From: Streptomyces sp. NBC_01142
GTDB lineage: Bacteria; Actinomycetota; Actinomycetes; Streptomycetales; Streptomycetaceae
NCBI RefSeq assembly: GCF_026341125.1
Contig: NZ_JAPEOR010000001.1
Location: 2,418,001-2,482,000 of the forward strand
DNA length: 64,000 nucleotides
Direction: 5' to 3'
Under the pieces are notes generated by a model. It saw only the letters and a program-made list of their open reading frames with translations. It was not told where the DNA came from and did no database searches. A program made the translations under genes and the position numbers. Positions 18,028-26,757 of the stretch are shown piece by piece. Positions within the stretch are counted from its first letter, which is position 1. Each line of letters starts with the position of its first letter.

Positions 18028-21000
18028 GTGCACAGGAAAAGGCTCAGAGCGCGCAAAGCACTCGCACTCCTCACCGGCAGCCTTCTCGCCGCAACCTCGC
18101 TCGCTTTCACCGCACCACAGATCGCGGCCGCCGCCGACCCCGACCCGGCGCCGGCCGCCGAGGAATTCCAGCAGGTCACCCTCGCCAAGGGCGGTGAGGA
18201 GACCGGCGAGCCCATGTCGCTGGCCGTGCTGCCCGACCGCAGCGTGCTGCACACCTCACGCAACGGCGAGCTGCGCATGACCGACAGTGCCGGCAACACC
18301 CGTGTGGTGGGCACCATTCCCGTCTACTCCCATGACGAGGAAGGCCTCCAGGGCGTCGGCCTCGACCCGAAGTTCAGCGAGAACCGCTTCGTCTACCTGT
18401 ACTACGCGCCGCCGATGAACACTCCGGCGGGCGACGCCCCCAACGAGGGCACCGCCGAGGACTTCGCCAAGTTCGACGGCGTCAACCGCCTCTCGCGCTT
18501 CGTCCTGAAGGCCGACGGCACCCTGGACAACGCCAGCGAGAAGAAGGTCATCGACATCCCGGCGACCCGTGGCATCTGCTGCCACGTCGGCGGTGACATC
18601 GACTTCGACGCTCAGGGCAACCTCTATCTGTCGACCGGCGACGACTCCAACCCCTTCGCCTCCGACGGATACACCCCCATCGACGACCGCCCGGGCCGAA
18701 ACCCGGCGTACGACGCCCGCCGCACCTCCGGCAACACCAACGACCTGCGCGGCAAGATCCTGCGGATCAAGGTCAACGACGATGCGTCGTACTCCATCCC
18801 CGACGGCAACCTCTTCGCGCCCGGGACCGACAGGACCCGGCCCGAGATCTACGCCATGGGCTTCCGCAACCCCTTCCGGTTCAGCGTCGACAAGAAGACC
18901 GGCATCGTCCACGTCGGTGACTACGGCCCCGACGCCGGCACCGCCGATCCCAAGCGCGGCCCGGGCGGGCAGGTCGAATTCGCCCGCGTCACCAAGGCCG
19001 GGAACTTCGGCTGGCCCTTCTGCACCGGCAAGAACAACGCCTACGTCGACTACGACTTCGCCACCAAGACGTCCGGCGCCACCTTCGACTGCGCGGCCCT
19101 GAAGAACGACTCGCCGTACAACACCGGACTGGTCGATCTGCCGCCCGCGCAGCCCGCCTGGATCCCCTACGACGGTGGCTCACTCCCCGAGTTCGGCACC
19201 GGCTCGGAGTCCCCGATGGGCGGACCGGTCTACCGTTACGACGCCGAGTCCACGTCCCCGGTGAAGTTCCCCGAGGCGTACGACGGCGACTTCTTCGCCG
19301 GTGAGTTCGGCCGCCGCTGGATCAAGCGGATCGAGCAGGGCGAGGACGGTGCGGTCCAGTCCATCAACCCCGTCCCGTGGACCGGGACCCAGGTGATGGA
19401 CATGGCATTCGGCCCGGACGGCGCGCTGTACGTCCTCGACTACGGCACCGCCTGGTTCGGCGGCGACGAGAACTCCGGCCTCTACCGGATCGAGAACGCC
19501 ACCGGCGGACGCTCCCCGGTCGCCGAGGCCGCCGCGAACAAGACCTCCGGCAAGGCGCCGCTGCGCGTCGCCTTCTCCTCCGACGGAACCACCGACGGCG
19601 ACGGCGACACCCTGACCTACGCCTGGAACTTCGGTGACGGCGGCACGTCCACCGCGGCCAACCCGACGTACACCTACAAGAAGAACGGCACCTACACGGC
19701 GACCGTCACCGCCAAGGACCCCAGCGGCCGGACCGGCTCCGCCAGTGTCCATGTGGTCGTCGGCAACACCGCCCCCAAGGTGACGCTCGAACTCCCTGTG
19801 GAGGGAGCGCTGTTCAGCTTCGGCGACGAGATCCCGTTCAAGGTGAGGGTCACCGACCCGGAGGACGGGACGATCGACTGCGCCAAGGTGAAGGTGACCT
19901 ACATCCTCGGCCATGACAGCCACGGCCACCCCATCACCTCGGCCAACGGCTGCTCCGGCACCATCAAGACCTCCTCGGAGGGCGGACACGACCCCAACGC
20001 CAATATCTTCGGCGTGTTCGACGCCGAGTACACCGACGGCGGTGGCGGCGGCCAGGCCGCGCTGACCACCCACGACCAGTCGCAGCTCCAGCCGCGCCAC
20101 CGGCAGGCCGAGCACTACAACAACTCCGCGGGCGTCAAGATCCACAACAAGAGCAGTGCGAACGGCGGCAAGACGGTCGGCGACATCCACAACGACGACT
20201 GGATCTCCTTCAAGCCGTACAACCTGACCGGATCCACCAAGCTCACCGCCCGGATCTCCTCCGGCGGCGCGGGCGGCTTCCTCGAGGTGCGCACGGGATC
20301 AGCGACCGGGAACCTGCTGGGGTCCGCCCCGGTGCCCGTCACCGGCAGCTGGGACACCTTCCAGGACATCGACGTACCGCTACGGGCCGTACCCAGCAAG
20401 ACCACTGAACTCTTCCTGGTCTTCAAGGGCGGCGCCGGAGCGCTCTACGACGTCGACGACTTCGAGCTCTCCCACAGCGCCCCCGACCGGACCGCCAAGC
20501 GCGTCCTGGTCTTCTCCAGGACCGCCGGCTTCCGCCACGACTCCATTCCGGCCGGCGTCGCCGCCCTCAAGGAACTCGGGAAGACCAGCAACGTCACGGT
20601 CGACTCCACCGAGGCGGCCGCGCAGTTCACCACCAGCAACCTCGCCCGCTACGACGCGGTCGTGTTCCTGTCCACCACCGGTGACGTACTCAACGCCGAC
20701 CAGCAGCAGGCGTTCGAGAACTATGTCGCCACCGGCGGCGGCTACATGGGCGTGCACGCCGCGGCCGACACCGAGTACGACTGGAAGTTCTACGGCGGGC
20801 TGGTCGGCGCGTACTTCGCCTCCCATCCGCAGATCCAGCCCGCGACCGTACGGGTCGAGGACCACACCCACCCGTCGACCGGGCATCTGGACGACGCCTG
20901 GGAGCGCACCGACGAGTGGTACAACTACCGCACCAACCCGCGCACCCAGGCCCGAGTCCTCGCCACCCTCGACGAAACCACCTACGAGGGCGGCACCATG

Positions 21001-21717
21001 AAGGGCGACCACCCGATCGCCTGGTGCCAGACGTACGAAGGCGGCCGCGCCTTCTACACCGGCGGAGGCCACACCAAGGAGTCGTACGCCGAGCCGGACT
21101 TCCGCCGGCATCTGCTGGGAGGACTGCGCTACGCCGCAGGCCAGGTCAAGGCCGACTGCACGCCGGCGACGGGGTACCGGCCCCTCTTCAACGGCAAGAC
21201 CCTGGACGGCTGGAAGCAGGCCGGGCCCGGCAAGTTCGCCGTCGTCGACGGTGAACTGCGTACCGAGGGCGGCATGGGCATGCTCTGGTACCAGGCCAAA
21301 GAGCTGAAGTCCTACTCCGTCAAGCTCGACTGGAAGATGGCGGGCGACGACAACTCCGGTGTGTTCGTGGGCTTCCCGGCCTCCGACGACCCCTGGTCGG
21401 CGGTGAACAACGGGTACGAGGTGCAGATCGACGCCACCGATGCGGCCGATCGCACCACCGGCGCCGTCTACGGCTTCAAGTCCGCCGACCTCAAGGCCCG
21501 CGATCGCGTGCTGCGGCCGCCCGGCCAGTGGAACAGCTACGAGATCCGGGTCCAGGGTGAACGCCTCCAGCTCTTCCTCAACGGAGCGAAGATCAACGAC
21601 TTCACCAACACCGACCCGGCGCGCAGCCTGAAGGACGGCCATATCGGTCTCCAGAACCACGGGGCCGACGACCAGGTGTCCTTCCGCAACATCCAGCTCA
21701 GGGTGCTGCCCTCCTAG
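18028..21717 (+). CDS. Secreted multidomain sugar-oxidising protein: propeller, PKD, CBM6-like, ThuA, DUF1080
   Basis: 1229 residues from a GTG with GGAGGAC upstream. A Sec signal peptide (about 1-36, ending APQIAAAA) leads to a glucose/sorbosone dehydrogenase-type beta propeller (about 46-490; ICCHVGGDIDFDAQGNLYLS, AMGFRNPFRFSVD). A PKD domain follows (about 496-575; YAWNFGDGGTS), then a linker, then a CBM6-like sugar-binding domain (about 688-818). A ThuA glutamine-amidotransferase-like domain spans about 823-1040 (VHAAADTEYDWKFYGGLVG). A DUF1080 domain, the fold of 3-keto-disaccharide hydrolases, spans about 1048-1229 (LFNGKTLDGWKQ). Known relatives of ThuA and DUF1080 act on 3-keto glycosides, so this protein may oxidise and cleave a glycoside outside the cell. 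The order of chemistry is inference. Confidence 0.9.
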   Translation: MHRKRLRARKALALLTGSLLAATSLAFTAPQIAAAADPDPAPAAEEFQQVTLAKGGEETGEPMSLAVLPDRSVLHTSRNGELRMTDSAGNTRVVGTIPVYSHDEEGLQGVGLDPKFSENRFVYLYYAPPMNTPAGDAPNEGTAEDFAKFDGVNRLSRFVLKADGTLDNASEKKVIDIPATRGICCHVGGDIDFDAQGNLYLSTGDDSNPFASDGYTPIDDRPGRNPAYDARRTSGNTNDLRGKILRIKVNDDASYSIPDGNLFAPGTDRTRPEIYAMGFRNPFRFSVDKKTGIVHVGDYGPDAGTADPKRGPGGQVEFARVTKAGNFGWPFCTGKNNAYVDYDFATKTSGATFDCAALKNDSPYNTGLVDLPPAQPAWIPYDGGSLPEFGTGSESPMGGPVYRYDAESTSPVKFPEAYDGDFFAGEFGRRWIKRIEQGEDGAVQSINPVPWTGTQVMDMAFGPDGALYVLDYGTAWFGGDENSGLYRIENATGGRSPVAEAAANKTSGKAPLRVAFSSDGTTDGDGDTLTYAWNFGDGGTSTAANPTYTYKKNGTYTATVTAKDPSGRTGSASVHVVVGNTAPKVTLELPVEGALFSFGDEIPFKVRVTDPEDGTIDCAKVKVTYILGHDSHGHPITSANGCSGTIKTSSEGGHDPNANIFGVFDAEYTDGGGGGQAALTTHDQSQLQPRHRQAEHYNNSAGVKIHNKSSANGGKTVGDIHNDDWISFKPYNLTGSTKLTARISSGGAGGFLEVRTGSATGNLLGSAPVPVTGSWDTFQDIDVPLRAVPSKTTELFLVFKGGAGALYDVDDFELSHSAPDRTAKRVLVFSRTAGFRHDSIPAGVAALKELGKTSNVTVDSTEAAAQFTTSNLARYDAVVFLSTTGDVLNADQQQAFENYVATGGGYMGVHAAADTEYDWKFYGGLVGAYFASHPQIQPATVRVEDHTHPSTGHLDDAWERTDEWYNYRTNPRTQARVLATLDETTYEGGTMKGDHPIAWCQTYEGGRAFYTGGGHTKESYAEPDFRRHLLGGLRYAAGQVKADCTPATGYRPLFNGKTLDGWKQAGPGKFAVVDGELRTEGGMGMLWYQAKELKSYSVKLDWKMAGDDNSGVFVGFPASDDPWSAVNNGYEVQIDATDAADRTTGAVYGFKSADLKARDRVLRPPGQWNSYEIRVQGERLQLFLNGAKINDFTNTDPARSLKDGHIGLQNHGADDQVSFRNIQLRVLPS

Positions 21718-21733
21718 GGCGCCCGTCAGCCGG

Positions 21734-21769
21734 CGGCGGGCGGAGGGGCGCCGTACCCCCCGCCCGCCG
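21734..21769 (+). terminator. Hairpin between the large secreted protein and the ebo-type operon
   Basis: CGGCGGGCGG (21734-21743) pairs with CCGCCCGCCG (21760-21769); inner GGGG/CCCC extends the stem. It may end or attenuate transcription in the 85-base gap, lowering expression of the following operon. No T-run. Confidence 0.5.
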
Positions 21770-21802
21770 TCTCCACCACACCGAATGGCAGGGAGGCAGC
21801 CT

Positions 21803-22981
21803 GTGTCCGCCGAGTCCGCCGAATGCGCTGAGCCCGTCGAGTCCGCCGAACTCGTCGAGTCCGCCGAGTGCGCTGGAAGAAGTGTCGGAGTCTGGTTCGT
21901 CGGAGCACGTGGTTCCGTCGCCACCACGGCGGTCGCCGGATGCGCGGCGGTCAGCGCCGGACTGCATCCGCCGAACGGCATGGTCACCGAGACCCCGCCG
22001 TTCTCGGGCTCCGGACTGCCCGCCCTGTCGTCGCTCGTCTTCGGCGGACACGACACCGCGCACTGTCCGCTGCCCAAACGCGCGGAGGAACTGACGACGG
22101 CGGGCGTGCTGCCGCACGGGCTCGCGGCGGCGGTACGCGGAGAACTCACCGCCGCCGACAACGAGATACGCCCAGGTGGTCCGCAGGCCGGCGACATTCG
22201 CACCGACGAAGAACTGATCGCCTCCTTCACCGCGGACCTGACAGGCTTCCGGGAACGCCACGGGCTCGCCCGGGTCGTCGTCGTCAATGTCGCCTCCACC
22301 GAACCGCAGCCCGCGCCCGACGCCGTACGGCTGCCGCCCAGCTCGCTGTACGCGGCCGCGGCGCTGAGAGCCGGCTGCCCCTACGTCAACTTCACCCCCT
22401 CCACCGGGCTGCGCACCGCCGCCCTCACTGCCGCCGCCGCGGCCAGTGGACTTCCCCACGCGGGCCGTGACGGCAAGACAGGCCAGACGCTGCTCCGTTC
22501 CGTGCTCGCCCCGATGTTCGTGCAACGTGCCCTGTCCGTACGGGCATGGTCGGGCACCAACCTCCTGGGCGGCGGGGACGGAGCGGCGCTGGCCGACCCG
22601 GCGGCCGCGGCCGCCAAGAACGCCGGCAAGGAACGCGTCCTGTCGGACACGCTCGGCCACACGCCCGAGGGTGAGGTCCACATCGACGACGTACCGGCTC
22701 TCGGCGACTGGAAGACCGCCTGGGACCACATCGCCTTCGAGGGTTTCCTCGGCTCGCGGATGATCCTCCAGACCATCTGGCAGGGCTGCGACTCGGCACT
22801 CGCGGCCCCGCTGGTCCTGGACCTGGCCAGGCTGGTGGCCCGCGCGCACGAGGCGGGAATCGCGGGTCCCCTCCCCGGACTGGGCTTCTACTTCAAGGAC
22901 CCGGACGGTGGCCCCGCGGGCCTGTCCGAACAGTTCACGCAGCTGCTCACCTTCGCCGACCGGCTGCGGGAGGCCAAGTGA
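21803..22981 (+). CDS. Inositol-3-phosphate synthase family protein heading the ebo-type operon
   Basis: 392 residues from the GTG at 21803 (GGGAGG upstream); an ATG at 21785 lacks a site. The first ~30 residues are an acidic Ser/Ala/Glu repeat (SAESAECAEPVESAE). Then comes the NAD-binding start VGVWFVGARGSVATTAVAGC. Later motifs (VNVASTEPQP, YVNFTPSTGLR, GRDGKTGQTLLRSVLAPMF, SGTNLLGGGDG) place it in the myo-inositol-1-phosphate synthase superfamily, which cyclises glucose 6-phosphate. It is divergent from the housekeeping enzyme. Its stop overlaps the UbiA-type gene. In classical ebo operons another sugar-phosphate cyclase (EboD, dehydroquinate-synthase-like) occupies this role. Confidence 0.85.
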   Translation: MSAESAECAEPVESAELVESAECAGRSVGVWFVGARGSVATTAVAGCAAVSAGLHPPNGMVTETPPFSGSGLPALSSLVFGGHDTAHCPLPKRAEELTTAGVLPHGLAAAVRGELTAADNEIRPGGPQAGDIRTDEELIASFTADLTGFRERHGLARVVVVNVASTEPQPAPDAVRLPPSSLYAAAALRAGCPYVNFTPSTGLRTAALTAAAAASGLPHAGRDGKTGQTLLRSVLAPMFVQRALSVRAWSGTNLLGGGDGAALADPAAAAAKNAGKERVLSDTLGHTPEGEVHIDDVPALGDWKTAWDHIAFEGFLGSRMILQTIWQGCDSALAAPLVLDLARLVARAHEAGIAGPLPGLGFYFKDPDGGPAGLSEQFTQLLTFADRLREAK

Positions 22982-24399
22982 CCCTGCGGGCCTGGGCGGA
23001 ACTACTGCGCGTCTCCGCACTCTTCACCGTCCCGGGCGACGCGCTGGCGGGCGCGGCCTCCGTGGGCCGTGCTCCCGACCGCGGCACCGCGTACGCGGTG
23101 GGCGCCTCACTGTGCCTGTACGAGGCGGGCATGGCGCTCAACGACTGGGCGGACCGCGAAGAGGACGCGGTGGACCGCCCCCACCGCCCGATTCCCTCGG
23201 GCCGCATCACCCCGGCCGCGGCGCTCACCGCGGCGGGCGCCCTGACGGCGGCCGGCCTGGCCCTGGCCTCCCGTGCGGGCCGCCCGGCCCTGGCGGTGGC
23301 GACGGCGCTTTCGGTGACGGTCTGGTCCTACGACCTCCACTTCAAGCACACCGGGGGCGGCCCGGCGGCCATGGCAACGGCGCGGGCACTGGACCTGGTG
23401 CTGGGGGCTGTGGCCACGGGCGCGGGCGCGGGCGCGGGCGCGCGCGGCGCGCAGCACGCACCGCCACCGGGCGCGGGAGGAGACGGTTCACCCAGGCTGA
23501 GCGCGAGTACGAAGAGCAGTGCGAGTACGCAGGGGAGCGCGAGTACGAAGGCGACCGCGAGCACGAAGGGCAGTGCGAGCACGTCAGGGAGCGAGAGCGG
23601 TGCGGCGGGTGCGACGGCGACGCGCGGGGTCCGTGCCGCCGGCCGCCCGCAGGCGCGGGGTGCGGGCTCGGAAGCCGCAGGTACGGCCCGGTCGGCCAGT
23701 CGTGCGGCATCGTGCCCCGGCGCACGGCCCACCGGCGGTGGAGGCAGGAGCCCCGCTCGGCCGACCACGTGGGACACAGGCATGGCTCGCCCGAGCGCGA
23801 GCACCCCGGGCGCGGCAGGGCGCCGCGGGCCGCGCCCGTCCGGCACCTCCGCCGCACGGATTGAGGACGCCACCGGTTTGCATCGACTGCCGGACGCGGG
23901 CCTGCGCGGCGCACTCGCCGCGCTGCCCGCTGCCGTCGTGCTCGGCGCGCACACCTATGCCGTGACCACCGTCTCGCGACACGAGGCTCAGGGCGGCTCG
24001 ACCTCCGCGCCGCTCGCCGCACTCGCGGCGAACCTCGGGCTCGGCGCCCTCGTGGCCCGCGAACAGCGGGGGCCCGGGGGCCCGCTCTCCACGCGGCGGA
24101 GGCGACTGCCGATGCGGCCAGGAAAGGGAGGGGCAGAGGGCCAGCACCTCACCCCCACAGGCCTCCTCGCCGCCGTACTCGCCGTCACCTACGTCCGCAC
24201 CGCTGCCAAGCCCCTCCTCCACGCCGCACTGAACCCCTCCCCGCCCCTCACCCAGCGCGCCGTCGGCGGCGGTATCCGGGCCATGATCCCGCTCCAGGCC
24301 GCCCTCGCCGCGCGCGCCGGAGCCACCGTCATCCCAGTCGCGGTCATGGGCCTCGTACCGCTCGCCCGCAAGCTCGCACGGAAGGTGAGCCCGACATGA
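22978..24399 (+). CDS. eboC: UbiA-like prenyltransferase (EboC type) with a ~147-residue low-complexity insert
   Basis: 473 residues, against ~300 for the family. The GTG overlaps the preceding stop by four bases. The first half is a normal UbiA membrane domain with the Asp-rich prenyl-diphosphate motif NDWADREEDAVDRPHRP (residues 55-71) and the YDLHFKH loop. From about residue 148 to 294 the chain is a Ser/Ala/Thr/Gly/Arg-rich insert that includes five 18-bp DNA repeats (23503-23592) coding for SASTKSSASTQGSAST-like units. Membrane segments resume at GLRGALAALPAAVVLGAHTY. The insert falls in a loop between membrane spans, so activity may survive. EboC proteins attach or act on prenyl-type lipids at the membrane. 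Confidence 0.85.
   Translation: MTLRAWAELLRVSALFTVPGDALAGAASVGRAPDRGTAYAVGASLCLYEAGMALNDWADREEDAVDRPHRPIPSGRITPAAALTAAGALTAAGLALASRAGRPALAVATALSVTVWSYDLHFKHTGGGPAAMATARALDLVLGAVATGAGAGAGARGAQHAPPPGAGGDGSPRLSASTKSSASTQGSASTKATASTKGSASTSGSESGAAGATATRGVRAAGRPQARGAGSEAAGTARSASRAASCPGARPTGGGGRSPARPTTWDTGMARPSASTPGAAGRRGPRPSGTSAARIEDATGLHRLPDAGLRGALAALPAAVVLGAHTYAVTTVSRHEAQGGSTSAPLAALAANLGLGALVAREQRGPGGPLSTRRRRLPMRPGKGGAEGQHLTPTGLLAAVLAVTYVRTAAKPLLHAALNPSPPLTQRAVGGGIRAMIPLQAALAARAGATVIPVAVMGLVPLARKLARKVSPT
23503..23592 (+). repeat. 18-bp tandem repeat, five units, inside eboC
   Basis: Units begin GCGAGTAC or GCGAGCAC and are 18 bp long, so the frame is kept (six codons per unit). They encode the Ser/Ala/Thr-rich part of the loop insert and are likely to vary in number between strains. 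Confidence 0.85.
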
Positions 24400-25307
24400 G
24401 CGACATGAGCCCCGATCCCCGCCCCGGCCTCCGCCCCGATCCCCGCCCCGAGCCGGTGATCCGCCTCGGCTACGGCACCAACGGGCTCACCGATCTCAGG
24501 CTCGACGACGCTCTCGCCCTCCTTGCCGACCTCGGCTACGACGGTGTGGGACTCACCCTCGACCATATGCACCTCGACCCCCTTGCCCCCGATCTGGCCA
24601 CCCGGACCCGCCATGTGGCGCAGCGGCTCGCCACGTTGGGCCTCGAGGTCACTGTGGAAACCGGCGCCCGTTACGTCCTCGACCCCCGCCGCAAACACGG
24701 TCCCTCCCTCCTCGACCCCGATCCCGGCGGCCGTGCCGCCCGTACCCGGCTGCTGATCACCGCCGTGCAGGTCGCCGCCGACCTCGGCGCCCACGCCGTG
24801 CACTGCTTCAGCGGAATCACCCCCGCGGCCACCCCCACCGACACTGCGTGGAAGCTCCTCGAGGAGTCCCTGACCCCCGTCCTGGACGCTGCCGCGACCG
24901 CCGGCATTCCGCTGGCCATCGAACCCGAGCCCGGTCACCTCCTTGCCACCCTCGCCGACTTCCACCACCTCCGCCGCACCCTCGGCGACCCCGACCCCCA
25001 GTTCCTCGGCCTCACCCTCGACATCGGCCACTGCCAGTGCCTGGAAGCCGCTGGGCCCGCCGACTGCGTACGCGACGCCGCCCCCTGGCTACGGCACGTC
25101 CAGATCGAGGACATGCGCCGCGGCGTCCATGAACACCTCCCCTTCGGCCACGGTGAGATCGACTTCCCGCCCGTGCTCGAAGCCCTCGCCGGCACCGGCT
25201 ATCAGGGACTCACCGTCGTCGAACTGCCCCGCCACTCGCACGCGGGCCCTGAACTCGCCCGCGCCTCCATCGAGTTCCTGCGGACGAAGGGAGCACCGGC
25301 ATGCTGA
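24396..25307 (+). CDS. Sugar phosphate isomerase/epimerase TIM barrel of the ebo-type operon
   Basis: 303 residues; ATG overlaps the UbiA stop by four bases. A short Pro/Arg/Asp-repeat N-terminus (PDPRPGLRPDPRPEP) is followed by a xylose-isomerase-like TIM barrel. The metal-site pattern is present: a Glu in PLAIEPEPGHLL, Asp/His in GLTLDIGHCQ, His in LRHVQIEDM and Glu in LTVVELPRHSH. It resembles EboE and AP endonuclease family 2 proteins. Substrate unknown; position between EboC and EboA suggests it acts on the cyclised sugar product. Its stop overlaps eboA by seven bases. Confidence 0.88.
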   Translation: MSDMSPDPRPGLRPDPRPEPVIRLGYGTNGLTDLRLDDALALLADLGYDGVGLTLDHMHLDPLAPDLATRTRHVAQRLATLGLEVTVETGARYVLDPRRKHGPSLLDPDPGGRAARTRLLITAVQVAADLGAHAVHCFSGITPAATPTDTAWKLLEESLTPVLDAAATAGIPLAIEPEPGHLLATLADFHHLRRTLGDPDPQFLGLTLDIGHCQCLEAAGPADCVRDAAPWLRHVQIEDMRRGVHEHLPFGHGEIDFPPVLEALAGTGYQGLTVVELPRHSHAGPELARASIEFLRTKGAPAC

Positions 25308-25897
25308 AGACCCGCAGGGAACTCGATGCGCAGCTCGGCGGAGCGGCGCGAGCCTGGCTCGACCAGGCGCTCACCGAAGCCGCGCGTGCGCTACCCGTGT
25401 GGGAGCTCCGGTTCGCGTCCGCCGGGCGCCACTGCGGCCAGGACCACGCCGACTCCGTACGCACTCTCCTCCTTCGGGAAGCGTGCGCCGACGGCGCCAC
25501 TCTCACCCGCCTCTACCAGCAGGGGACCGCCGCCGAACGCCGTGCCGTGCTCCTCGCCCTGCACTCCCTCGTCGGCAGCCCCGCCGCGCTGCCACTCCTC
25601 GAGGACGCCCTGCGCACCAACGACACCCGGCTCGTCGCCGCGGCCGTCGGCCCGTACGCCGCCGCGCACCTCGATGCGCATGCCTGGCGGCACGCGGTCC
25701 TCAAGTGCCTGTTCACGGGCGTGCCCGTGGACGCGGTCGCCGACCTGGAGCGCCGGGCCGCAGGCGACGGCGAGCTGGCCAGGATGCTCGCCGACTACGG
25801 CGCCGAGCGCACCGCCGCCGGCCGAACCGTCCCCTCCGACCTCCCTCGCGTACTGACCCTGACCGGCGAGCGGCCCGATCGGCCCGAGGAGTCCTGA
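25301..25897 (+). CDS. eboA: EboA-family metabolite traffic protein
   Basis: 198 residues, usual for EboA. This helical family has no known enzymatic activity; in cyanobacteria the ebo genes are needed to bring scytonemin precursors to the periplasm. Recognisable segments are RTNDTRLVAAAVGPYAA, AWRHAVLKCLFTGVPVD and ELARMLADYGAERTAAGR, the last two highly conserved in the family. The ribosome site AAGGGAG lies within the end of the preceding gene. The stop TGA shares a base with the ATG of eboB. It is the most specific marker that this operon is ebo-type. Confidence 0.87.
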   Translation: MLKTRRELDAQLGGAARAWLDQALTEAARALPVWELRFASAGRHCGQDHADSVRTLLLREACADGATLTRLYQQGTAAERRAVLLALHSLVGSPAALPLLEDALRTNDTRLVAAAVGPYAAAHLDAHAWRHAVLKCLFTGVPVDAVADLERRAAGDGELARMLADYGAERTAAGRTVPSDLPRVLTLTGERPDRPEES

Positions 25898-26745
25898 TGC
25901 GCATCTTCGACCCCCACATCCATATGACCTCCCGCACCACCGACGACTATCAGGCGATGTACGCCGCCGGTGTCCGTGCCCTCGTCGAACCGTCCTTCTG
26001 GCTCGGCCAGCCCCGCACCTCGCCCACCAGCTTCTTCGACTACTTCGACGCACTGCTCGGCTGGGAGCCCTTCCGCGCCGCCCAGTACGGCATCGCCCAC
26101 CACTGCACGCTCGCCCTCAACCCCAAAGAGGCGAACGACCCTCGCTGCACCCCCGTCCTGGACGCCCTGCCCCGCTATCTCGTCAAGGACTCCGTCGTCG
26201 CCGTCGGCGAGATCGGCTACGACTCCATGACCCCCGCCGAGGACACCGCCCTCGCCGCCCAGCTCCAGCTCGCCGCGGACCACGGCCTGCCCGTCCTCGT
26301 CCACACCCCCCACCGGGACAAGCTCGCCGGACTCCGCCGCACCGTCGACGTCATCCGTGAATCGAACCTCCCCACGGACCGCGTCCTGCTCGACCACCTC
26401 AATGAAACGACCGTAGAACACGCCACTGACAGCGGCAGCTGGCTCGGCTTCTCCATCTACCCGGACACCAAGATGGACGAGGACCGCATGGTCGCGATCC
26501 TGAAGACCTACGGAACCGAGAAGGTCCTGGTCAACTCGGCCGCGGACTGGGGCAGGAGCGACCCGCTCAAGACCCGCAAGGTCGGCGACGCCATGCTCGC
26601 CGCCGGCTTCACCGAGGACGACGTCGACCAGGTTCTGTGGCGCAACCCCGTCGCCTTCTACGGCCTCAGCGGCCGCCTCCAGCTCGACCTCCCCGAACCG
26701 GAGACCCTGCACGAGGGCAACTCCATTCTCCGCGGCGGGGAATGA
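25897..26745 (+). CDS. eboB: TatD-family metal-dependent hydrolase (EboB)
   Basis: 282 residues from the ATG at 25897 (TGATG junction with eboA). It begins MRIFDPHIHM, whose His7 and His9 are the first metal ligands of the TatD/amidohydrolase barrel. Other ligands are in GEIGYDS (Glu), LVHTPHRD (His), LLDHLNETT (His) and NSAADWGRSDP (Asp). The protein matches EboB, the hydrolase of ebo clusters, more than DNase-type TatD, which lacks the FYGLSGR ending. Substrate unknown. EboE follows 12 bases later with its own GAGGAGG site. Confidence 0.88.
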   Translation: MRIFDPHIHMTSRTTDDYQAMYAAGVRALVEPSFWLGQPRTSPTSFFDYFDALLGWEPFRAAQYGIAHHCTLALNPKEANDPRCTPVLDALPRYLVKDSVVAVGEIGYDSMTPAEDTALAAQLQLAADHGLPVLVHTPHRDKLAGLRRTVDVIRESNLPTDRVLLDHLNETTVEHATDSGSWLGFSIYPDTKMDEDRMVAILKTYGTEKVLVNSAADWGRSDPLKTRKVGDAMLAAGFTEDDVDQVLWRNPVAFYGLSGRLQLDLPEPETLHEGNSILRGGE

Positions 26746-26757
26746 GGAGGCACACGT

